Origin: Phaseolus vulgaris
Lineage: Eukaryota > Streptophyta > Magnoliopsida > Fabales > Fabaceae
Reading direction: 5' to 3'
Length of the DNA: 64,000 nt
Assembly: GCF_000499845.2 (NCBI RefSeq)
Contig: NC_023754.2
Coordinates: 6,836,477-6,900,476 of the forward strand
Part shown: positions 10,969 to 20,535 of the stretch, in pieces
How positions within the stretch are numbered: position 1 is the first letter of the stretch
How the letters are laid out: the number at the start of each line of letters is the position of its first letter
Translations under genes and position numbers: made by a program
The notes under the pieces: model-generated
What the model saw: the letters and a program-made list of their open reading frames with translations, nothing else
The model's database searches: none
What the model was told of the DNA's origin: nothing

Positions 10969-11296
10969 GAAAATATCCCTTGGGGCTGCTAGGGGTCTTG
11001 CTTTTCTCCCCAACACAGAAACTAAAGTCATATACCGAGATTTCAAGACTTCTAATATCCTGCTTGATACGGTATGTACTGAAAACTTGGGAATGTCTTG
11101 GTATGGTTGAATATGTATATGATGGATTTAGGATTCAATGAATAAGCTAGTTAATTCACGTATGTTTTGCAGAACTACAATGCCAAACCTTCTGATTTTG
11201 GGCTGGCCAGAGATGGACCAACTGGTTATAAGAGCCATGTTTCTACAAGGGTCATGGGAACACATGGATATGCAGCACCAGAGTATCTAGCAACAG
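10969..11296 (+). pseudogene. PBS1-like receptor-like cytoplasmic kinase fragment (two exons)
   Basis: Exon 10969-11071 reads [13 protein letters not shown] and then [15 protein letters not shown], the catalytic loop of RLCK-VII (PBL) kinases. Exon 11173-11296, after TTTTGCAG and before GTACAA, reads [20 protein letters not shown] and then [16 protein letters not shown], the DFG and activation segment through APE. The intron at 11072-11172 is in the family-typical place. Leu before SDFG is replaced by Pro. The N-lobe (glycine loop, lysine) and the C-lobe after APE are missing, so the fragment cannot be an active kinase. It is one of at least two host-gene fragments gathered in this region. 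Confidence 0.85.
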
Positions 11297-12495
11297 GTAC
11301 AATATCTGGTTTCTCAAATTGAGTTCCCTACTTGCTTTTTAGCTTTCCATGCCACAATTTTCCATAAAAATATTATTTTCTTCGTTGATGGACCATATAG
11401 ATCAAATTCAGGTCATTTTCAAAATACCATGGTTTATTGTAAGTAAATCCATATTGTTGAATGCCAAAATCACTCGAAAGATTTTACTAAAATACCATAA
11501 TACCATCCTTAGTGTCAACCTGTTGTCAGAGTAGGTTAATTCCCAATTAAATGTGGACATCTCGTCCTGCTTCTGCACTGGATTTTCACTCAACCAAGTT
11601 CATTCTTGTTTCTTGGACTTTTCCCCAGTTACTTTTACCTCCAGCCTGTGTGAAAGCCATGCACCCTCTTCCCATTGACAAATCATACTAGTCCACTGCC
11701 TTTGTGCCATACATTGATTAAATCTCCTGTGTTCCATTCCATCAGTAACTTTAGAATTAGTTGTATGGTATGTTCCCACATTCATTGTGGATTCTGTTAG
11801 TGTATTTGGTAATACGCCCTTCCTCCAACCAAAGTATTTGGTAATACGGACTTTTGTAAAATGTTTGGTAAACAAAATACTTGTTGATATGCAGGCCCAT
11901 CCATACTTCAATACAGTTAGAAATGCAGAAAGTAGTAGAACCCGTACGCACTGAGTTGCTGGTGTTTGTTGAGTTATGGTGTTCGTTCTTGGAATGGGGC
12001 CTTCAACAGGTGTCTGAACTGTTATTTCTGGTGGAACTTGCTTTTAGGAGATTTGACCCCTGTTCTGTTGTAAACTCAGTTTCATTAGTTCTTTACCTGA
12101 TCGTTTTGATTCTGGATTTCAAATTATTTTTTGGGTGGAAAATTCAGTTTTTAAAAAAATTATCTGATTGTGTGCCAAATGTGATGTCTCGATTCAGTTT
12201 CAGTGAAATGTGACCGTGTTTTATGTAGAAAGGTTGTGATAGGTTTATTCATTTAAAAATTTCAATTTTATACATTAAGAAACAGGTTTATTCATTTAAA
12301 AATTTAATTAGATTGTACTGAAATATTTATACCATTATTTAATTATAAATTATTATGTATAAATCTTTAAAGGTATATTTCATATATTATTTATTTGACA
12401 ATATTAGTTTTTTACAGTGTTTCAATGAATTACACCTTTTAAATTTACATGCAAATTAAATTATAAATTTTAATGTATTTGAAAGGCAAACAAGT
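11297..12495. other. No gene recognised; probable interior of a CACTA element
   Basis: No coding family is recognised in the frames at 11600-12213. The last part (12240-12490) is very AT-rich and contains a repeated word (GGTTTATTCATTTAAAAATT) at about 12242 and 12286. The gypsy element inserted at its right edge, with the target CAAGT at 12491-12495. DNA beyond that element (24013-24727) is a CACTA end, so this stretch was probably inside that transposon. Confidence 0.4.
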
Positions 12496-13310
12496 TGTAC
12501 CGTCCTGGTAGTCGGAAGTGATGACGTGGCACCAAGCCACGGAGTAGGCGTGTGGACAAGGCGCCAGAGTTGCAGAAGGGAAGGAAGTCGGGGGGTTCGT
12601 GTAATCGCCAGTTATTAAGTTGGCGTGCTCCGATCTTCAGCATGCCAGGCGATCGCCTAGTTGAAGATGAAGTCGCCAGATGGTAAACCCAGGCGACTAA
12701 GTGATTGGAGATCGCCAGAACAAGCACATCGCCGAAGATGAAGGTGGTGCAGATTATGAAGGCGGCCGGCGAGACCACAGGGAAGGTGTACGAGAGCATC
12801 CTAACTCGCCCGTTCCAGTAAAGATCGCACTCCCAAAGTTAGCTATGCACTGGGCAGTACCATGCATAAGTAACTTAGCCAAAAAGAGAGTCAGAAGCAG
12901 CGCCCAAGTCAAGGAGGCTCCAGATGATGGCACGTGTACGACTGGATGCGAGCCACGTGTCCAGGTCTGTAACTGCCAGGAGAGAGAAAGTAACCAGGTA
13001 TATAAGAGTTCTCAACGAACTTTTTGAGGTACGCGCGTTCAGAATATACTCTTTACGCTTGCGAGTTTGAGAGCTTACTGTGAGAGAGAATTTGCACGGT
13101 TCCTTGAGATTTCTTGAGTGTTCTTGCTCTTAGTATTTGGTGGTTCTGTCACTGACTTGGGCGTTGGAGTGCGATCGGCCGCAGCGGCGCCGCTCTGTTC
13201 TTTTGCAGGTTCTTGAGGTGGATCTTGAGGAAGGACGGAGGTTAGAAGCGGTGCACACGTCGATCCTTTGACGAGGTAGGTTCCAGTGTTCTGGTCAACA
13301 GGCAGGATCA
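12496..13310 (+). repeat. 5' LTR of the Tat gypsy element (815 bp)
   Basis: It begins TGTACCGTCCTGG and ends GGCAGGATCA. A TATATAAG box at 12999-13006 is the likely promoter. Bases 12704-13288 are absent from the 3' LTR. Confidence 0.92.
12999..13006 (+). promoter_or_regulatory. LTR promoter TATA box
   Basis: TATATAAG lies in the right-hand part of the 5' LTR, about 310 bases before its end, which leaves room for the R and U5 regions. It falls inside the segment deleted from the 3' LTR. Confidence 0.6.
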
Positions 13311-13312
13311 TC

Positions 13313-13330
13313 AGGCGCCCACCGCGGGGC
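13313..13330 (+). other. Primer-binding site, tRNA-Lys type
   Basis: GGCGCCCACCGCGGGGC, three bases after the LTR, complements the 3' end of plant tRNA-Lys (expected GGCGCCCACCGTGGGGC) with one mismatch. Confidence 0.7.
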
Positions 13331-13721
13331 CGTGTAAAACTTGCTCCCATCCACAGCGTGAGTTCTTGGAGGTTTTCGAAGTTTTCTGCGTGGTTGTGTG
13401 CTGGAGCAACCATCGTTCGCTGTTTGCTTGAGATTTGTTCGGTGAATTCGCGTTTTATACCGTTCGTTTGGGTTTTTGATCGGTGAAGTGAGGTTTTCCT
13501 GCTGTTTACGCGTGATTTGGTCGGTGGAGTTGAGTTCTTTCGCTTGTTTGGTTATCCGCGGGAAGAGCAGTGGTTTCTGGTGGAGTTGCAGGTTCGTTTG
13601 AAGGTTTGCGGTGTTCTTGAGTTTTCTCGCGGAGTTTCGCACAGTTTTTTCCGATTGATCGCTGAGTCGATCGTAGCTGAAGTAAGTGTCGTTCGCTGCA
13701 TTCTGTGATTCGCTGAGTTTC

Positions 13722-16700
13722 ATGAGAAAAATGAGAAGCAATCGTTCAAGTCCAGTTGCGCCCGTCGCTGCTGAAGGCGTCGCTGCCATGACCATGGCAC
13801 AGATGGCAGAGATGATGCGTTCGTTGCAGGCAACTGTGGAAGCCTCGCGCATAGAACAGGCGAGAATGCATGAGGACCTGGTCGCCTCTCGCGCTAGGAA
13901 TGAGGAGCTCAGCAAGGTGACTGAGGAGCTGCGTCAAGCTCTTCAGGAGCAGCAAGGGCGTTCTTCTGCTGAAGAGGTTGTGCCGTCGTCGCCACCTCGT
14001 GTTTTTCCTATGCCTTTTGTTCAGGCGATTACTGACACGCCGATTCCTGCGAGTGTGGTTCCTGTTAAGGCCGTTTTTACCGGCATGGAGGATCCTGAGG
14101 CTCATCTCACCACGTTCCATACGCAGATGATGCTGTTAGGGGGATCAGACGTCGTGTATTGCAAGATGTTCGTGAGCACGCTCCAGGGAACGGCGCTGGA
14201 ATGGTTTGTGAGCCTGCCTAACGGTCACATAACCAGTTTCCAACAGTTCTCGAAGATTTTTGTTGAGCAGTACATCGTGAATAAGGCACCGCCCAGGGTG
14301 TCTTATGACCTGTTTGATATAAGGCAGTATCAGGGAGAGTCCCTCAGGGACTACCTGAATCGTTTTGGGGCGCAGATGGTCAGATCGCCGGCCAAGGATG
14401 AAGAAATGCTAGTCTATGCATTTAAGAAGGGCGTGTTGCCGGGACCATTCTGCGAGGCGTTGATCAGGGCACACCCCGCCACGTTTGCTGAGGTTAGGCG
14501 ACTTGCGGTGGCCCACATCGCCGACGAGAGCGAAGTCGCCGAGAAGAGGGGAAGCGTGGCTCCCGCTAGGCCACGCGCCCAGACGAGGATCCAGCCACAG
14601 AGGGTGCTGGAGACAGCGGCGGCCAGGAGGGATCAGAGGACTCGCCATCCTTATGATCCAAGGAAGAACAAGGGTAGGGGCCAAGGACGCCAGCAACCAG
14701 CACGCCGGGAATATAATCGCCCGCCTAAGCACAAGTTTGTCATGGGATTGGCGGATCTGATCGCCATTCCCAACATATCCGCTAGGTTGAAAGCGCCAGA
14801 AAAGGTGGGCGACAAGGTGCTGGGACCAAAGCCAGACGCCTGGTGTGAGTTTCACCAGGGCTTTGGCCATACAGTGGACTCGTGCTTAGCATTAGGATAC
14901 CAGCTCGACGATTTGGTAAAGAGCGGGTTCCTAAATGACTATTTGCTGGACAGAAGGACAGGGAGCGCGTCGAGCTCCCAACCAGCAGGTGCTGAAGCTC
15001 AGCAGCACGAGATGCCCACGCACGGAGAAATCCACACCATTCCAGGGGGTTTCTCAGGAGGTGGATGCACCGCATCACAGAGGAAGAGGTATGCACGGTC
15101 TGTGATGACGGTGGATATGTTTGAAGACCACTCGCCAGAAGTGGATATTACATTCACCAAGCAAGATCTCCGGGATGTTGTGCCTCATGACAACGATCCC
15201 ATAGTAATTTCGCTGATAACAGCAGGAAGAAAGGTCCACAGGGTGCTGGTGGACCAAGGAAGCTCGGCAGATGTGATGTTCTGGCCGACTTTCACGCAGC
15301 TAGAACTGCCCCTTGACCAGCTGAGGCCCTATGGAGGGTGTTTGTATGGGTTCGCTGGTGACCAGGTGGAGGTCAGGGGGTACATAGAACTGAGGACAAC
15401 GTTTACAGATGTGGCGGGTTCAAGAACGGAGAAAATCAAGTACCTCGTTGTGAACGCTCCTTCAGCATACAACATCCTGTTGGGAAGGCCCACGCTCAAC
15501 AGGATAGGTGCCATACCATCGACCCGGCACATGAAGGTGAAGTTGCCGTCCATGGAGGGGGTGGTTATCACCATCAAATCCGATCAGAAGGAAGCAAAGA
15601 AGTGCTATGAGAATAGCCTGAAAAACAAGAGATCGGTGAGTTACGTAACAACCACCCCGCCTCCTGGCGTGAAGCCCAGATCGACGGTAACAGAAGAGAC
15701 CGCCGGAAGGGACGTGGAGATGGTAGATGCTGAGCTAGGGGAGGGGAATGCCGGTCTGGAAGAGGAAGAGGCAAGGAATCGCCCTGAGGAAGCGAGAGAA
15801 CTGGGAATCGCCAGGGCGGTGATCGCCAGAGAAACCAGACCAAAACCCGTCGAGCAGTGGCTCAAGAGAGAAATTGGGGGAAAGATCTCCAAGCTGGGAA
15901 GATCCCTGGAGGTTGAGCTCCAGGACCAGATCGCCAAGGTGATTGAGCGGCATCTGGACGCATTTGCATGGTCCGCTTCGGACATGCCCGGGATCGATCC
16001 TGACTTCTTGTGCCATCATCTGGCGATGGATAATTTGGTGAGACCAGTGCGACAAAGAAGAAGAAAGTTCAACGAGGAGAGAAGGCAGGCGATCAGGGAC
16101 GAAACACAGAAACTCCTCGCTGCAGGCCACATCAGGGAAGTCCAGTACCCTGAATGGCTGGCAAATGTCGTGCTGGTGAAGAAGAGTAACGGGAAATGGC
16201 GCATGTGCGTCGATTTCACCGACCTGAACAAAGCTTGCCCAAAGGATTCGTATCCTTTACCAAGCATAGACGCCCTGATCGATAGTGCTGCAGGGTGTAA
16301 GTTGCTGAGTTTCCTGGATGCCTTCTCGGGATATAATCAGATCAAGATGCATCCCATGGATGAAGAGAAGACAGCCTTCATGACGGAGAGATCGTGCTAT
16401 TGCTATAAGGTGATGCCGTTTGGGCTGAAGAACGCGGGGGCCACGTACCAGAGGCTGATGGATCGTGTACTTGCACCAATGCTGGGAAGGAACGTGCAAG
16501 CATACGTCGATGACATGGTCGTGACCTCGCCGGAAAAGAGCAAGCACGTTGCAGACCTGGAAGAATTGTTCACGACGATCGCCAAGTTCAGATTAAAGCT
16601 TAATCCAGAGAAATGCATTTTCGGCGTGGAGGCTGGAAAGTTTTTGGGTTTCCTCTTGACTGAAAGAGGCATAGAGGCCAACCCGGATAAGTGTGCCGCC

Positions 16701-19160
16701 ATCTTGGCGATGAGGAGCCCAGCTACGGTGAAAGAAGTCCAGCAACTAACAGGTCGGATGGCAGCCCTGTCTCGCTTCGTGTCAGCTAGCGGAGAAAAGG
16801 GCCATCCCTATTTTCAGTGCTTGAGGCGCAATAATAAGTTTGTTTGGACGAAGGAGTGCGAGGAAGCCTTCGTCAAGCTGAAGGAGTATCTGGCGAGCCC
16901 GCCGGTTTTGTGCAAACCGCTGGTGGGAATCCCTCTCAGGTTGTATTTTGCTGTAACTGAGAGGGCGGTGAGTGCGGTGCTCGCCCAGGATCAAGATCAG
17001 GCTCAGAAGCCTATTTATTTTGTGAGTAAGGTGTTGCAGGGCCCCGAAACGAGATATCAGGCCCTGGAAAAGGCTGCGCTGGCGGTGGTATTTTCGGCGA
17101 GGAGGTTGCGCCACTATTTCCATAGCTTCACAATACTGGTGATGACTGACCTGCCCATCCAGAAGGTCTTGAAGAAGCCTGACGTTGCGGGAAGGATGGT
17201 GAAGTGGGCAGTAGAATTGTCAGAGTTTGATATTAAATATGAGCCCCGAGGCCCGATCAATGGGCAAATCTTTGCAGATTTCGTGGTCGAGCTCTCATCT
17301 GAGGCAACGCGAGTTGAAGGGGACGATTTCCGTTGGGTACTCTCGGTGGATGGATCGTCGAACCAGCAGGGTAGCGGTGCTGGAGTCATTTTGGAAGGAC
17401 CCAACGGCGTGCTGATCGAACAATCTTTGAGATTTGCCTTCAAAGCCAGTAACAATCAAGCAGAATATGAAGCGCTGATCGCTGGGATTTTGCTGGCCAA
17501 AGAGATGGGAGCCAGGGTGCTAATGGCTAAGAGTGACTCGCTGCTAGTCACGGGGCAAGTAACAGGCGAGTTCCAGGCTAAAGATCCACAAATGGCGGCT
17601 TACTTGAAGTATGTGCAGGAATTGAAGAGTTCCTTTGCCTCCTTTGAAGTAGTGCATGTGCCCAGAGAGCAGAATGCCCGAGCTGACTTGCTAGCTAAGC
17701 TCGCCAGTTCAGGCAAGGGGGGTAGACAGAGGACGGTGATTCAAGAAACTCTGAAGACGCCAAGAGCATTTGTAGCAGATCACCTGGTTCTTCAGATAAG
17801 CAAGTCGACGGAGAAAGCAGCGAGAAGTCATAAGTCCTTGACGCAAGAAACGCTGAGATCGCCGAGAATTAGAGCATGTCGAGGAGAGAAGGTGAACATG
17901 ACGCAGGTGTGTGCCATCCATGAGCCAGACACCTGGATAACACAGTACAAGCGATGCCTAGCAGATGGCCTTCTCCCACTGGATCCGACAGAGGCTAGGA
18001 AGGTAAAGAAAAATTCTAGCAAGTACACGTTGATTGATGGCGATCTGTACAGGTTTGGGTTCACTCACCCACTCCTGGAATGTGTACATGGCGAGAAGTG
18101 CACGAGAATCATGGCAGAGCTCCACGAAGGTATATGCGGAAGCCACGTCGGGGGTCGAGTTCTGGCCGCGAGGACTCTCCGTGCAGGGTACTACTGGCCA
18201 TCGATGAGAGAAGACTGCAAGAAGTATGCCCAATGTTGCAAGCAATGCCAACAGCACGCCGATTGGCACAAGGCGCCTCCCGAGGAGTTGAAGTCGATCT
18301 ACAGCCCTTGGCCGTTTCATACCTGGGGAATCGACATCCTGGGACCTTTCCCGCTGGCGATCAGGCAGATGAAGTACTTGGTGGTGGCGATTGAATATTT
18401 GACCAAGTGGATCGAAGCAGAACCAGTGGCCCAGATCACCGCACACAAGATCGAAGGTTTCGTGTGGAAGAACATCGTGTGCCGGTTTGGAGTGCCTAAG
18501 CGCCTGGTGTCGGACAATGGGACTCAGTTTGCAAGCCACCTGTTGAATAAGCTTTGCGAAGGGGTGGGAATTCAACAAGTGTTCGCATCCGTCGAGCACC
18601 CTCAGACAAATGGCCAGGTGGAGTCAGCTAATCGGGTGTTGTTGAGAGGTTTGAAGAGAAGGCTAGAAAAGGCCAAGGGAAGCTGGGCTGAGGAGGTGCC
18701 CCGTATAGTCTGGGCATACCACACCACCGAGCAGTCAGGAACCCATGAGACCCCGTTCAGCTTGGTCTATGGGTGCGATGCGATGATTCCAGTAGAGATC
18801 CAGGAGAGCTCGCCGAGATTCCAGAACTTTGTAGAGGAAGACTCGAATGAAGAGAGAAGGCTGAACCTGGATCTGCTGGATGAGGTCAGGGAAGAGGCGA
18901 GATTGAAGGCTGAGGCGGTGAAGAGAAGGATTGAACGAAGATATAACTCGAAGGTGATGCCAAGACAATTTAGAGAAGGCGACCTGGTGATGAGAAAAGC
19001 CCACCAATACGAGATGGAGAATAAGCTGTCACCCAAGTGGACTGGACCGTTCAGAATAACCGAGGCGCTCGGGAACGGCGCCTACCGCTTAGAGACATTG
19101 GAAGGAGGGGCTATTCCTCGCACCTGGAACGCCACGCACCTGAAGTTGTATTACAGTTGA
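13722..19160 (+). CDS. Gag-Pol polyprotein of the Tat gypsy element, 1812 aa
   Basis: One uninterrupted ORF carries all functions for capsid formation, reverse transcription and integration. In order: a coiled-coil N-terminus with a gag domain at about residues 110-215 (GMEDPEAHLTTFHTQMMLLG, ALEWFVSLP, QYQGESLRDYLNRF), a CEFHQGFGHTVDSC finger near 375, protease with DQGSSAD at about 511, reverse transcriptase from about 825 (WRMCVDFTDLN, YVDD at 928), a first RNase H (about 1100), an archaeal-type RNase H from about 1208 (VDGSSNQQGSGAG), then integrase with an HHCC finger from about 1467 and catalytic Asp, Asp, Glu near 1536, 1596 and 1633. The ATG at 13722 is the first in frame; the frame runs 12 codons further upstream without an ATG. 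All key motifs look intact. Confidence 0.95.
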   Translation: MRKMRSNRSSPVAPVAAEGVAAMTMAQMAEMMRSLQATVEASRIEQARMHEDLVASRARNEELSKVTEELRQALQEQQGRSSAEEVVPSSPPRVFPMPFVQAITDTPIPASVVPVKAVFTGMEDPEAHLTTFHTQMMLLGGSDVVYCKMFVSTLQGTALEWFVSLPNGHITSFQQFSKIFVEQYIVNKAPPRVSYDLFDIRQYQGESLRDYLNRFGAQMVRSPAKDEEMLVYAFKKGVLPGPFCEALIRAHPATFAEVRRLAVAHIADESEVAEKRGSVAPARPRAQTRIQPQRVLETAAARRDQRTRHPYDPRKNKGRGQGRQQPARREYNRPPKHKFVMGLADLIAIPNISARLKAPEKVGDKVLGPKPDAWCEFHQGFGHTVDSCLALGYQLDDLVKSGFLNDYLLDRRTGSASSSQPAGAEAQQHEMPTHGEIHTIPGGFSGGGCTASQRKRYARSVMTVDMFEDHSPEVDITFTKQDLRDVVPHDNDPIVISLITAGRKVHRVLVDQGSSADVMFWPTFTQLELPLDQLRPYGGCLYGFAGDQVEVRGYIELRTTFTDVAGSRTEKIKYLVVNAPSAYNILLGRPTLNRIGAIPSTRHMKVKLPSMEGVVITIKSDQKEAKKCYENSLKNKRSVSYVTTTPPPGVKPRSTVTEETAGRDVEMVDAELGEGNAGLEEEEARNRPEEARELGIARAVIARETRPKPVEQWLKREIGGKISKLGRSLEVELQDQIAKVIERHLDAFAWSASDMPGIDPDFLCHHLAMDNLVRPVRQRRRKFNEERRQAIRDETQKLLAAGHIREVQYPEWLANVVLVKKSNGKWRMCVDFTDLNKACPKDSYPLPSIDALIDSAAGCKLLSFLDAFSGYNQIKMHPMDEEKTAFMTERSCYCYKVMPFGLKNAGATYQRLMDRVLAPMLGRNVQAYVDDMVVTSPEKSKHVADLEELFTTIAKFRLKLNPEKCIFGVEAGKFLGFLLTERGIEANPDKCAAILAMRSPATVKEVQQLTGRMAALSRFVSASGEKGHPYFQCLRRNNKFVWTKECEEAFVKLKEYLASPPVLCKPLVGIPLRLYFAVTERAVSAVLAQDQDQAQKPIYFVSKVLQGPETRYQALEKAALAVVFSARRLRHYFHSFTILVMTDLPIQKVLKKPDVAGRMVKWAVELSEFDIKYEPRGPINGQIFADFVVELSSEATRVEGDDFRWVLSVDGSSNQQGSGAGVILEGPNGVLIEQSLRFAFKASNNQAEYEALIAGILLAKEMGARVLMAKSDSLLVTGQVTGEFQAKDPQMAAYLKYVQELKSSFASFEVVHVPREQNARADLLAKLASSGKGGRQRTVIQETLKTPRAFVADHLVLQISKSTEKAARSHKSLTQETLRSPRIRACRGEKVNMTQVCAIHEPDTWITQYKRCLADGLLPLDPTEARKVKKNSSKYTLIDGDLYRFGFTHPLLECVHGEKCTRIMAELHEGICGSHVGGRVLAARTLRAGYYWPSMREDCKKYAQCCKQCQQHADWHKAPPEELKSIYSPWPFHTWGIDILGPFPLAIRQMKYLVVAIEYLTKWIEAEPVAQITAHKIEGFVWKNIVCRFGVPKRLVSDNGTQFASHLLNKLCEGVGIQQVFASVEHPQTNGQVESANRVLLRGLKRRLEKAKGSWAEEVPRIVWAYHTTEQSGTHETPFSLVYGCDAMIPVEIQESSPRFQNFVEEDSNEERRLNLDLLDEVREEARLKAEAVKRRIERRYNSKVMPRQFREGDLVMRKAHQYEMENKLSPKWTGPFRITEALGNGAYRLETLEGGAIPRTWNATHLKLYYS

Positions 19161-19402
19161 GAACTTTGTAGGTAAAGATAAACACAAAGTTACATTACAA
19201 TGTCTCTGTTGAAACAGTTTGAAGGGGGTACTCTTTTTTCCCTAAGGAGGGTTTTTAATGAGGCCGCCCAATAAAGAGAAGTTTTCAAAGTACAAGTTGT
19301 TCTAGATTGCGTGCTTGTTGTTTTCAGAAAAGTTTTGAAGAAAGACCTTGTCACTTATATGTGACTCAAGGCAAGTTAAAGATATATTGCATGCTTTCTA
19401 AA
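19161..19402. other. Tat element 3' untranslated segment
   Basis: Between the end of gag-pol and the tandem repeats. No coding signal is seen. Confidence 0.6.
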
Positions 19403-19545
19403 AAGTTTTAAGCCCTCATCGTTTTTCGGCGATCGGAGGCATCAGTTAAAGCTTTTAAGTCCCCATCGTTTTTCGGCGATCGGAGGCATCAGTTAAAGTT
19501 TTTTAAGTCCTCATCGTCTTTCGGCGATCGGAGGCGCCAGTTAAA
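19403..19545 (+). repeat. Tandem repeat, about 47-bp unit, three copies
   Basis: Each unit contains TTTTCGGCGATCGGAGGC preceded by AAGTCC(T/C)CATCG and ends in CAGTTAAA. Units differ by a few bases. It belongs to the 3' region of the Tat element. Confidence 0.9.
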
Positions 19546-19622
19546 AGACCTCAATGCCCTCGCGCGTCCTGAGGCAAGTTAAAGACCTCCTCGTCGTTGA
19601 GCGAGTGCAGGCGAGGAAGAGT

Positions 19623-19750
19623 GAAAAGTCCTCAGTGTTTCTGGGGGCGAGAAGATGTAACCCCTGGGGCAATGTAGAGGCACCAACGAAAAGTCCTCAG
19701 TGCTTCTGGGGGCGAGAAGATGTAACCCCTGGGGCAATGTAGAGGCAAGT
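19623..19750 (+). repeat. Tandem repeat, 65-bp unit, two copies
   Basis: Units start GAAAAGTCCTCAGTG at 19623 and 19688 and share GGGGGCGAGAAGATGTAACC and CTGGGGCAATGTAGAGGCA. The two copies are nearly identical, differing at one base in the first half. Confidence 0.9.
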
Positions 19751-19935
19751 AAAAGACCTTCTCGCCTATGAACGAGTTCAGGCAAGTTAAAAGACCTTCT
19801 CGCCTATGAGCGAGTTCAGGCAAGTTAAAAGACCTTCTCGCCTATGAGCGAGATCAGGCAAGTTAAAAGACCTTATCGCCACGAGCGAGTTCAGGCAAGA
19901 TAAAATCCTTCTCGTCTCGAACGAGTTCAGGTATG
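19751..19935 (+). repeat. Tandem repeat, 38-bp unit, five copies
   Basis: Units begin at 19751, 19789, 19827, 19865 and 19903, exactly 38 bases apart. The first four open AAAAGACCTTCTCGCC or a near variant, and the fifth opens AAAATCCTTCTCGTC. Each ends GAG(T/A)TCAGGCAAG or similar. The last unit is the most diverged. Confidence 0.93.
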
Positions 19936-20535
19936 GCGTTAAGGGTGGACGAAGTTTGGAAGGTGGCTAAGGTAGGTTCGAAGAGAGCGCCTAGCCACTC
20001 GGCCTTTGGTCCTGAAGCTCAGGAAGGTAGAGGAGGATCCGAAAGGGGCCTCTACCCCGAGATCAAAGAACAATGGCCAAGGCGTGAAGCCAGAAAGAAA
20101 CTGATCGCCAAGAGTCTCTGGCTACCAGGAAAAGTTCAAATAGTGGCGAGAAAGTTAAAAGACCCGTTTTGATGAAGCAGATCGGGTGAAGCAGTGTTTA
20201 AGCCAGTAGCTGAGTTAAAGTTTGTTGCTTGAGGAATATTTTTACGATAAGGTTAATTGCCTTAAGATTACGAGTTGTTAAAGTGATTGTTGCTTAAAGT
20301 TGAAGTGGTTTGAAGCAGTTAAGTCAAAGATCGTGCCTGCAGTTTCGCTAAGTCTTTTCTTTGAAGTAAAATACGCAAGAAAAGTTAAAGCAGTTGAAGA
20401 AGTCGTGAGGGAAAATGCACAGACTTTTGTCATTAAAGGTAAATACCAGTTCAGAACATATATGCGAGAAGGTATAAAATTTATTACAAGTTATACACAA
20501 GAGAAAGTATAAAAGCAGTGGATGGAGTAAATTAA
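19936..20535. other. Tat element 3' spacer
   Basis: No recognised gene. The 79-codon frame at 19933-20172 is just non-repetitive continuation of the tandem array. It lies between the repeats and the stop codon of the antisense gene. Confidence 0.55.

Noticed and set aside
13686..13721. Upstream extension of the Tat gag-pol ORF
   Set aside because: The frame is open but starts with GTG. The first ATG is at 13722, and eukaryotic initiation at GTG is not supported here.
14409..18599. Many minus-strand frames opposite gag-pol
   Set aside because: These are shadows of the GC-rich gag-pol ORF, with no start context or domain. Only the frames at 20536-23187 show real domain-like sequence.
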